Of a stretch of DNA of 64,000 nucleotides, positions 55,659-64,000 are shown in pieces. Each line of letters starts with the position of its first letter. The stretch's first letter is position 1. The translations under genes were made by a program, and so were the position numbers. This DNA comes from Antilocapra americana (Eukaryota; Chordata; Mammalia; Artiodactyla; Antilocapridae), in contig ML660777.1 in the NCBI GenBank assembly GCA_007570785.1, positions 5,030,587 to 5,094,586 on the forward strand, given 5' to 3'. The notes beneath the pieces were generated by a model. The model saw only the letters and a program-made list of their open reading frames with translations. It made no database searches and was not told the DNA's origin.

Positions 55659-55788
55659 CAGAAAAGGCAATGGCACCCCACTCCAGTACTCTTGCCTGGA
55701 GAATCCCAGGGACTGGGGAGCCTGGTGGGCTGCCATCTATGGGGTCACACAGAGTCAGACACAACTGAAGCGACTTAGCAGCAGCAGA
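55659..55788 (+). mobile_element. BovA SINE half (no tRNA head)
   Basis: From CAGAAAAGGCAATGGCACCC to GCGACTTAGCAGCAGCAG. Perfect 9 bp duplication TTAAAGTCT at 55650-55658 and 55789-55797. Confidence 0.93.
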
Positions 55789-55797
55789 TTAAAGTCT

Positions 55798-56243
55798 TAC
55801 AGAAGTCAGTGGGCCCAGAGAGAGGAAGAATTGTAGCTTGTGAAGGAAATTGTCCATGACCTCCTAGAAGAATAAAGGTTGACCTTTAAGGCTGGTGAGA
55901 GAACAAAAGAACGATTAATTCACAAGCAAAACCACCTGTGAAGAGGCCAAAACCGGTCCCTCCTGAAGGAAGAGCAACATTTGGGTTTTTGTTGATAGCT
56001 AGAGAAGAAAAGCAATAAAGATCATTCAAGAAGAGACTACAGAACAATAGCTAGGAATAACATAAAACAGTATGCATTGGGATTTAGCAGCAGGAGTCTC
56101 AGAACTGGAAACAGAACCCCCAAAGGGCAAATGGCATTGGGGTCTAAACAAGGTTGTAACCAGAGACTCCCCACAACCTTTAGTGCCCCTGTTTACGCCA
56201 TCCTTCTCTATCCCACAGCAGTGAGGAGGCTGGCTTTGGTTTT
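55798..56243. other. No recognisable feature
   Basis: Nothing recognised. Confidence 0.4.
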
Positions 56244-56258
56244 CTTACAGTGGCTTTA

Positions 56259-58022
56259 TTTATTTATTTATTTTTGTCAGCAAAGTGATGTATTTTATTT
56301 ATTTATTTATTTATTTATTGTGTTGGTTTTGCCATACAATGACATGAAACCGCCATGGGTTTACATATGCTCCCCCTCCAGAACCTCTGTCCCTCCTCCC
56401 TCCCAATTCCCTCCCCCTGGGTCATCCCGGTGCACCAGCCCCGAACATCAACCCCGGGCTGGCGATTGATTTCACATATGATAATTAACATGTTTCAATG
56501 CCATTCTCCCATATCATCCCACCCTTGCCCTCTTCCACAGAGTCCACGAGTCTGTTCTATACATCTGCGTTCCTTTTGCTGTCTCGCATGCAGTGTCCTC
56601 GTTACCATCTTTCTAAATTCCATATATATGCGTTAGTATACTGTATTGTTGTTTTTCCTTCTGGCTTACTTCACTCTGGATAATAGGCTCCAGTTCTGTC
56701 CACCTGAGTAGAACTGATTCAAATGAATTTTTTTTAATGCTGAATAATATTCCATTGTGTATATGTACCACAGCTTTCTTATCCATTCGTCTGTTGATGG
56801 GCATCTAGGTTGCTTCCATGTCCTGGCTATTGTAAACAATGCAGTGATGAACATTGGGGTACATGTGTCTCTTTCAGTTCTGGTTTCCTCTGTGTGTATG
56901 CCCAGCAGTGGGATTGCTGGGTCATATGGTAGGTCTATTTGCAGTTTTTTAAGGAATCTCCACACTATTTTCCATAGTGGCTGTACTAGTGTACTACCCA
57001 AAGCAATCTATAGATTCAATGCAATTCCTATCAAGCTACCAGAGATCTTTTTCAGAGAATTAGAACAAATAATTTCACAATTTGTATGGAAATACAAAAA
57101 ACTTTGTATAGCCAAAGCAATCTTGAGAAAGAAGAATGGAACTGGAGGAATCAACCTACCTGACTTTAGGCTATACTACAAATCCACAGTCATTAAGACA
57201 GTATGGTACTGGCACAAAGACAGAAATATAGATCAGTGGAACAAAATAGAAAGCCCAGAGATAAATCCATGCATCTATGGACACCTTATCTTTGACAAAG
57301 GAGGCATGAATATACAATGGAGAAAAGACAACCTCTTTAACAAGTGGTGCTGGGAAAACTGGACAGCCACTTGTAAAAGAATGAAACTAGAACACTTTCT
57401 TACACCATACACAAAGATAAACTCAAAATGGATCAAAGATATAATCAGAAGACCAGAAACTATAAAACTCCTAGAGGATAACATAGGCAAAACACTCTCC
57501 GACATAAACCAAAGCGGGATCCTCTATGACCCACCTCCCAGAATATCGGAAATAAAAGCACAAATAAAAAAATGAGACCTGATTAAAATTAAAAGCTTCT
57601 GCACAACAAAGGAAACTATAAGCAAGGTGAAAAGACAGCCTTCAGAATGGGAGAAAATAATAGCCAATGAAGCAATGGACAAACAATTAATCTTAAAAAT
57701 ATACAAGCAATTCCTGCAGCTCCATGCTAGAAAAATAAACTACCCAATCAAAAAGTGGGCCAAAGAACTTAACAGACATTTCTCCAAAGAAGACATAAAA
57801 ATGGCTAACAAACACATGAAAAGATGCTCAACATCACTCATTATCAGAGAAATGCAAATCGAAACTACAATGAGGTACCACTTTACACCAGTCAGAATGG
57901 CTGCCATCCAAAAATCTACAAGCAATAAATGCTGGAGAGGATGTGGAGAAAAGGGAACTCTCTTACACTGTTGGTGGGAATGCAAACTAGTACAGCCACT
58001 ATGGAAAACAGTGTGGAGATTC
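56259..58022 (-). mobile_element. Young L1 3' end with 5' inversion (twin priming), 1.76 kb
   Basis: 56259-56990 is antisense L1 (two stacked T-rich tail blocks, 3' UTR, ORF2 C terminus); 56991-58022 is sense ORF2 from upstream. The two parts overlap by 40 bases of L1 sequence, which therefore occur twice as inverted copies (56951-56990 and 57986-58025, one mismatch). GTACTA is repeated at the join (56983-56988 and 56991-56996). Perfect 15 bp target duplication CTTACAGTGGCTTTA at 56244-56258 and 58023-58037. The sense part carries the ORF2 C-terminal domain with one premature stop at about 57573-57575 and a second open stretch at 57627-58022. Confidence 0.97.
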
Positions 58023-58037
58023 CTTACAGTGGCTTTA

Positions 58038-58434
58038 AACTCTGCTACTATTTTAGTCATTTCAAGATACAATTACTTGGCAGAATCGCTGACACAACAA
58101 GGACTCAGATGATCCCTCTTCATCAAGCCTCAATTTGGCCTTGCATTTTATAAACTCCACCTTGGGGGAGCTGTCATCCTTTTAACTATGCTCTGAGGTT
58201 CTTCCATTGATCAAATAGTTTAGGTGCCAACCTATGAGGAAGAACAGCTTCTTCTGGACTTACAAAAGGACCGCTTGATCCTCCTCCTAGAGGCATCATG
58301 ATCTGGAGCTGGCCAGTCACCCTCTCTGGACCTTAAACCTGTTGCCTCCAGCTCAGAGTTTCCTTTAGCCCTCCTAGTCTGTATGTTAGGGTTAGTGCAT
58401 TTGTCTCATTTAAGAAACCCTTCACTACCCCCAA
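58038..58434. other. No recognisable feature
   Basis: Nothing recognised. Confidence 0.4.
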
Positions 58435-58800
58435 GGTTGTGAAGATACTCTCCTATATTAATCATTGAACAACTTTATAATTTGTCTCATATTAGATCTC
58501 ATATTCACCTGAGGTTGATTTTTATGTATAGTGTGAATTAGGAGTCCAATTTTATTTTTCTCCCACATGATACACAACTGTCCAACCTCCACTTATTGGA
58601 AAGATTGTCTTTTTTCTCACTTCCCTATAATATACCATTGTCATTTATCAAGAATCCTTTTTTATAGGAGCTGTTCTTTTCTTTCTTCTTTGCTGCTGGA
58701 ATATGGAAATACTATTACTCTTTTATATTGATTTTTGTATCCAGCAACCTCACTTAAATAATTTAAACTATATTAATGAATTTAATATGTTCAAATTACT
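58435..58800 (-). mobile_element. Old L1 ORF2 remnant
   Basis: Antisense: GAGGTTGATTTTTATGTATA GTG, GAGTCCAATTTTATTTTTCT, TCCACTTATTGGAAAGATTG and a later TTGATTTTTGTATCCAGCAA, with an internal deletion between the last two. Confidence 0.7.
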
Positions 58801-59131
58801 TTTAAGTATTTCAAATGCCTGACCAATCTAATACATGATCCTTGTAAGAGAAACCATCCAAAGCATTTCAGACTGCTGTAAATCTTATTTACCTTACAAA
58901 TTTGGTAAGCCTATTTCTATTAAATATTAGAATACAACTTACAAAAAAATTTGCTCACATTCTTACTTCTTTTAATTGGAAATTGTAAGTCAATTACATG
59001 TTTTAAATAAACAGAGTCATATTTATCTATCAGATAGTTTACAATGCCAAAGTCTCCTAAGTATTACAAATACTTTAAATAACACACATAAACAGATTAC
59101 TTCTAAACCTAACATTAAAATATTGAAGAAA
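58801..59131. other. No recognisable feature
   Basis: AT-rich, nothing recognised. Confidence 0.4.
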
Positions 59132-59628
59132 AGCTATGACAAACCTAGACAGCATATTAAAAAGCAGAGAGATTACTTTACTGACAAAGGTACGTCTAGT
59201 CAGAGCTATGGTTTTCCCAGTAGTTATGTATGGATGTGAGAGTTGGACTATTAAGAAAGCTGAGCATCGAAGAATGGATGCTTTTGAGCTGTGGTATTGG
59301 AGAAGACTCTTGAGAGTCCCTCAGATTGCAAGGAGATCCAACCATTCCATCCTAAAGGAAATCAGTCCTGAATATTCATCGAAAGGACTGATGCTGAAGT
59401 TGAAGCTTCAATCCTTTGGCCATCTGATGTGAAGAGCTGACTCATTGGAAAAGACCCTGATGCTGGGAAAGATTGAAGACAAGAGGAGAACGGGACGACA
59501 GAAGATGGGATGGTTGGATGGCATCACCAACTCAGTAGACATAAGTTTGAGCAAGCTCTGGGAGTTGATGATGGACAGGGAGACCTGGTGTGCTACAGTC
59601 CATGGGGTCACAAAGAGTTGGACATGAT
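59132..59628 (+). pseudogene. BovB LINE 3' end with ORF2 C-terminal frame
   Basis: A 98-codon frame (59136-59432) covers MTNLDSILKSREITLLTK through YGCESW and WRRLLRVPQ to FGHLM, then a TGA (59430-59432) cuts it. A second frame (59445-59627) continues to the end. The catalytic part is absent. Less diverged than most BovB ends here. Confidence 0.95.
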
Positions 59629-59865
59629 TAAGTGACAGAAATGATAAATTCTCCTCTGGTTAAAAAGTCATTTACCTACTTAATGAAACAACAGCTTTAA
59701 CACTGCAGATGATCAGAGACGTTCCATTTTAGGAGACCTGAGGTTACCACCTAGCACACGTCATTGTTACTTATTCTTATAACCAGAAGGTTACTTACCT
59801 ATAAGGAATTTGAGTCTGGGAAGGGAAACTGGAGGAAGTTTAGGTTCAGAGTAATCTTTTCTGAG

Positions 59866-60075
59866 GGCTTCTCAGGTGGCTCAGTGGTAAAAAATCCACC
59901 TGGCAATGCAGGAGACACAAGTTCAATCCCTGGGTGGGGAAGATACACTGAAAAAGGAAATGGCAACCCACTACAGTATTCTTGCCTGGGAAATCCCACA
60001 GATAGAGGAGCCTGGTGGGCTATAGTCCAGCGGGGTGCAAAAAAGTCAGCCATGACTTAGCAACTAGACAACAAT
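59866..60075 (+). mobile_element. Bov-tA SINE
   Basis: Sense copy GGGCTTCTCAGGTGGCTCAG to GACTTAGCAACTAGACAACA. Flanks CTTTTCTGA and CTTTCCTGA form a likely duplication with one mismatch. Confidence 0.94.
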
Positions 60076-60079
60076 GACC

Positions 60080-61344
60080 TTTCCTGAATTGTGGGTAGAA
60101 CTGTGAGTCCTTAAAGTCATCTTTAAGAGTGGCCTCCAAGCCCAACCCCTTCAAGTGAAATTCCTCAATTTGCCTCTTTGAGTTCCTAAAGTAAACACCG
60201 CAGCCAATAACCATTCTTTGGGCCCTTTGCAGGCCAAGGGGTGTGCACACCAGAAGCAATGTTAGCCTTTAGGAGGACAGAGCAAGGAGGAAGCTTGCAG
60301 AAGTTCTGTAGTTCTTGGAATTTGTGTTTCAAATTGGTCTGTGTGTGTGTGAGCCAGGGGTAAAAGGGAGTATCAACAGTGATAGGTACATCTCGTGACC
60401 CATGGACTTTTCAGCTCATGGAAGGGTGCAGCTAGAGGGGAGCCATGGCGGGACCCTCTAAAGTGAGGGAGGGCCCAGTTCAAGGCCCACTCTTGTCTTT
60501 ATCTAGGGGCAGAACTGCACCTAGACTAGGATGAAACTTCAGGTGCTTTTCTGACTTTTTAAAGCTAAACTATTAAGCCGAATATAAAGATTATCCTAAC
60601 AAGTCAGGGGACACAAAAGTAGAGACAAAAGGCTAAACGAACAGCATTTTGCTCTCTCAAGGGCCCCATAGATGAGGCGGTAAGTGGAGATACGTCTATA
60701 TCTCTGTAGAGCAAACCAATTCCTCACATAACAGAAACAGTTCACTCCCTAAAACTTATTATTAGAGCAGTCCTCAGTAGCTGTAATGCTAGAATTCCTT
60801 TGTAAGAGAGGCTTAGATGCAGAGGTCTAGTTGGAAGGGGGGAGACTTGAAACTGCATTTGTAGAGTGGTTTACATAAGCTGAAAAAAATGCAAAAGGAA
60901 CAGGTGGGGAAAGGGCACCGTTGGTACTTTGCCATGACTGTGTGTGCCAATCTCTCCCATCCTCCAAATTCCTTTTTGGCCTTAAGCTACCATAAATAAA
61001 TCAACAGCATTAAAAATATTAGGCCTGCTTCTGTGTCATTTTCTTTCTGGGCCACTGTACACAGCTTATTAATATAGAATCTTTTGGGAATGCTGTTAGA
61101 AAACATTCATAAGTGACGTGCGAAGGAGAAATAATACAAAGGAATAAAGATCACAAAACCACACATGCAGACTTTGAAATAGGTTTCTGTTTTATGAAAT
61201 CAAGTGCAGCTTGAGAAGAGAGAAAAATACCATACCCGAATAAGCCCAAAGGCTTCTCTTCTACACATACACTCGTTCTAAAAATTCAAGATGAAAACAA
61301 CTGCCCATGTTGATTCAAAACTGCAGACATTAAACCTCCACAAG
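60080..61344. other. No recognisable feature
   Basis: About 1.26 kb. No named repeat, no CpG cluster and no credible exon. A short TG run is at 60341-60350. Confidence 0.45.
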
Positions 61345-61345
61345 T

Positions 61346-61662
61346 GGGGCTTCCCTAGTGGCTCAGCGGTAAAGAATCCGCTTACCAGTGCAGGAGACAC
61401 GGTTTTGATCCCTGGGCCGGGAAGATCCCACATGCTGCAGAGTAACTGCAGAGTAAGCCCATGGGCCACAACTGCTGAGCCCAGGAACCGCAACTACTGA
61501 AACCTGCACACTCCAGAGCCTGTGCTCCACGACCAGAGAAGCCAGCACAGTGAGAATCCCGCGCACTGCAACTAGAGAGGAGCCCCTGTTCACTGCCGCC
61601 AGAGAAAAAGCCCATGCAGCAGCGAAGACTCTGCACAGCCATAAATTAATTAAAATTAAAAC
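61346..61662 (+). mobile_element. Long CHR-1-type SINE
   Basis: About 315 bases: a Bov-tA-like head (GGGCTTCCCTAGTGGCTCAG to CCTGGGCCGGGAAGATCCC) followed by the CHR body of repeated GCAACT/CCGCAACTACTG units, ending GCACAGCCATAAATTAATTA. Frames of 60-100 codons on both strands are artefacts of the GC-rich body. Confidence 0.9.
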
Positions 61663-62171
61663 AAACCGCAAAGCTTACACTTGCTCAAATGCAAATCAGA
61701 AGAAAAGTATAAACTCAACTCCTTTCTTCCAAGGTCATCTTTGACTTTAAACCGCACATAGACAAGAATGAATCTTATGTTTAACTGGATAGCTGAAATG
61801 TTGCACACGTCAGTCCCATCCATTTCATTTCTTATTCTTAGATTCTGTATCCTAATTTCTGATTTTGGATGTTCACAGACCTTACTTGAATTGGCTTAGC
61901 TATGAAAAACTATTCCTTGCTATCTTTTTAGATAATTGATTGAAGCAATCCTAAAACAATTAAAATGTAGTATATTCATAATTTTGTAAAGCCTTGTCAT
62001 GGGTCTATTTCTCTGACATTAACTCCATAGAAAAAATTATTCCTCCAAAATCCATGTCTCTTATAAAGTAAAGGATGGTTGTGATTCTGAGGTGGACAAT
62101 CCCAATTCCTGGGGGACGCTTTGCGATTTGGGGCTATGCATGCTTAACCCAGTGTGAGAAAAATATTCTAA
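61663..62171. other. No recognisable feature
   Basis: Nothing recognised. Confidence 0.4.
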
Positions 62172-62480
62172 TTCAATAAATATTTATTGAGCACTGACAA
62201 TGGGTAAATCACCATGCTAATATAATGAAGAAAAAAGTTACACATTTCTCTTTTTTTAAATTTTCTTTACTTTATTGTGTTGGTTTTGCCATACATTGAC
62301 ATGAATATTCATACATATGTTCCCCTTCCAGAACCCCCCTCCCTCCTCCCTCCTGATTCCCTCTCTCTGGGTCACACATTTCAAAGGAACTTATATTCAA
62401 TGAGATCCATGTCATATGTACTCAGCTTACAGCATAATTTATATAATTATTCCTGTATTGTTGGCACCAAGCTTGTTTCC
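62172..62480 (-). mobile_element. L2 LINE 3' end split by an L1 tail
   Basis: TTCAATAAATATTTATTGAG CACTG at the left is the antisense L2 terminus; it continues as ACACATTTCAAAGGAAC TTATATTC after the L1 insertion. Confidence 0.6.
62249..62373 (-). mobile_element. Short young L1 3' UTR tail
   Basis: 125 bases antisense: TTTCTTTACTTTATTGTGTT, TTGCCATACATTGACATGAA, CAGAACCCCCCTCCCTCC. Target duplication ACACATTTC at 62240-62248 and 62374-62382. Confidence 0.93.
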
Positions 62481-62509
62481 AATCTTCTGTTGTCACTTAA
62501 GATGCTGTC

Positions 62510-62620
62510 ATGACCATTCATTCACTGATCTATTCACTGAATATTGATCCAGCACCTATGATATATAATTCATTAATCTTAATGCTGTAAGATTTCATAC
62601 TATTGCAACAAATGGAAAAT
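62510..62620 (-). mobile_element. L2 LINE 3' end
   Basis: CCATTCATTCACTGATCTAT and CACTGAATATTGATCCAGCA CC fit the antisense L2 terminus. Confidence 0.5.
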
Positions 62621-63237
62621 ATGCATAATACTTCAAAGTTCCTTTGTGCAACTTTTCCTAGGAAAAATTTTTGTTCAAAAATTATACCAGCGTGTCATTG
62701 ACTATTGTTACTAAACAGAGAAGGACCAGCCTATAAAATCTCAAATGAAAAGTTATTGAATACAAACCCATGGCAATCATATCCGCCCAAGGAGAACTTT
62801 TAAAGTAAAGAACACTTTACACTTTTGAAGTGTGTGCCCAATTAGAAGTAAAACCCTACAAAAATTGAGAGTTCTATATCTGCTCCAATATATAAAACCT
62901 ATGGTAGCTGGAAGAAGAAAAACTGGAGTTAAAGACATTTTTAACCATAGCAAAGTAAGATCATGTCCAGCAAACTTCTTTTTAAAAGTTATATAAATTC
63001 CATATTATTTAAATTCCACATCATCACTTATTCCAACTAAATGTAAAACCCTAAAGTAAAATCTTTATGATGATAAAGAAAAGATAGCTTAGTTTTCTCC
63101 TATGTTATCCAAGTCTCAGTTGCCTTTGAAAATACAGCAAACCAAAATTTTGTCTTCGACATTTCGGTCATAATGTACCTTTCCTACTTATCATAGTTGA
63201 GATACTCAAGGTGCTTAATAATGAAATGTTCTCAACT
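62621..63237. other. No recognisable feature
   Basis: AT-rich, nothing recognised. Confidence 0.4.
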
Positions 63238-64000
63238 ACAGTATTGGATCTGATTGACAGAGTCCCTGAAGAACTATGGACGGAGGTTCGTGACACTGTG
63301 CAGGAGACAGTGATCGAGACCATCCCCAAGAAAAAGAAATGCAAAAAGGCAAAATGGTTGTCTGAGGAGGCCTTACAAATAGCTGAGAAAAGAGAAGCTA
63401 AAGGCAAAGGAGAAAAGGAAAGAGAAACCCATCTAAATGCAGAGTTCCAAAGAATAGCAAGGAGAGATAAAGCCTTCCTCTGTGATCAATGAAAAGAAAT
63501 AGAGGAAAACAAGAGAATGGGAAAGACTAAAGATCTCTTCAAGAAAATTAGGGATACCAAGGGAACATTTCATGCAAAGATGGGCATGATAAAGGACAGA
63601 AATGGTATGGACCTAACAGAAGCAGATGACATTGTATGGCAAAAACAATTAAAAAATAAATTAATTAATTAATTAAAAAAAAAAGAAGACATGGCAAGAA
63701 TGCACAGAAGTATACAAAAAAATCTTCATGACCCAGATAACCACAGTGGTGTGATCACCCACCAAGAGCCAGTCGTCCTGGAATGCAAAGTCAAGTGGGC
63801 CTTAGGAAGCATCACTATGAACAAAGCTAGTGGAAGTGATGGAATTCCAGTTGAGCTATTTTAAATCCTAAAAGATGATGCTGTGAAAGTGCTGCACTCA
63901 GTATGCCAGAAAATGTGGAAAACTCAGCAGTGGCCACAGGAATGGAAAAGGTCAGTTTTCATTCCCGTCCCAAAGAAATGCCAAAGAATGTTTCATTCCA
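63238..64000 (+). pseudogene. BovB LINE, segment between endonuclease and reverse transcriptase, cut by window end
   Basis: Sense BovB beginning at about GTATTGGATCTGATTGACAG. A frame open to 63492 reads RVPEELWTEVRDTVQETVIE and KKAKWLSEEALQIAEK, then a TGA at 63490-63492 (DQ*KEIEENK). Further on it reads toward the reverse-transcriptase start (SVFIPVPKKC). A 49 bp AT-rich insertion at 63634-63682 also breaks the frame. It continues past the right end, so the catalytic domain cannot be judged. Confidence 0.95.
63634..63682 (+). mobile_element. 49 bp AT-rich insertion, probable mini L1 tail
   Basis: GTATGGCAAAAACAATTAAA A followed by TTAATT repeats and an A run interrupts the BovB frame between GACATT and AAGAAG. 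It matches the end of young L1 3' UTRs (compare 24901-24966) with about 25-30 internal bases missing. Confidence 0.55.

Noticed and set aside
1..64000. tRNA genes suggested by many box-B-like GGTTCGATCCCTGG motifs
   Set aside because: All occur in Bov-tA or CHR SINE heads, with SINE bodies and insertion duplications; none folds into a full tRNA with its own terminator.
1..64000. Prokaryote-style systems (operons, CRISPR arrays, integrases, toxin pairs)
   Set aside because: The window is mammalian. Repeated units are dispersed retroposons rather than regularly spaced direct repeats, and no ribosome-binding or operon structure is present.

Overview
This is vertebrate nuclear DNA from a ruminant, most likely a bovid. 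The sequence is full of families restricted to or typical of Pecora: BovB (RTE) LINEs, tRNA-headed Bov-tA/BovA SINEs whose 3' half derives from BovB, CHR-type artiodactyl SINEs and young L1_BT-like LINE tails. Older mammalian repeats (L2, MIR, L1M, MER5, MER2/Tigger, MaLR and ERVL remnants) form the background. Family names are assigned from recalled consensus patterns; no masking or database search was run.

I found no intact protein-coding gene, tRNA, rRNA or CRISPR array. The longer open frames lie in LINE reverse-transcriptase remnants or in one GC-rich island. The best candidate for a working host element is the CpG island at about 22.58-23.42 kb, which is GC-box rich, carries ETS and AP-1 consensus sites in its 5' approach and has no assignable gene. 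It could be a promoter or non-coding first exon. A second, weak candidate is a decayed coding-like stretch on the minus strand near 36.6-37.2 kb.

Layout. 0.6-3.8 kb: probable MaLR provirus remnant with both LTRs, interrupted by SINEs. 4.9-20 kb: scattered SINEs, BovB 3' ends, L1 tails, MIR and L2. 22-23.4 kb: the CpG island. 24.4-25.2 kb: an L1 inside a SINE. 25.2-28.9 kb: an L2 on the minus strand broken by a solo LTR and by a 1.26 kb BovB. 29.6-31.6 kb: an old L1 holding a young L1 and an internally deleted BovB derivative. 32-36 kb: SINEs, BovB, LTR copies and very short L1 tails. 37.8-41.0 kb: a long old L1 on the minus strand with MER2 and SINE insertions. 43.9-46.7 kb: an old L1 that has received a 121 bp copy of a sequence 1.7 kb away. 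46.9-48.0 and 56.3-58.0 kb: two young L1 insertions with 5' inversions and perfect target-site duplications. 51.5-52.6 kb: ERVL internal remnant. 59-64 kb: BovB, SINE and L2 pieces, with a BovB reading frame running off the right end.

The main story is layered retrotransposition by two LINE machineries: L1, with A-rich tails and 9-16 bp target duplications, and BovB, which also mobilises the Bov-tA/BovA SINEs. The relative ages of many insertions can be read from the nesting. I do not see an undescribed biological system. The most unusual events are the templated 121 bp duplication, the L1 inversions (one of which creates a 272-codon chimeric frame) and the orphan CpG island.
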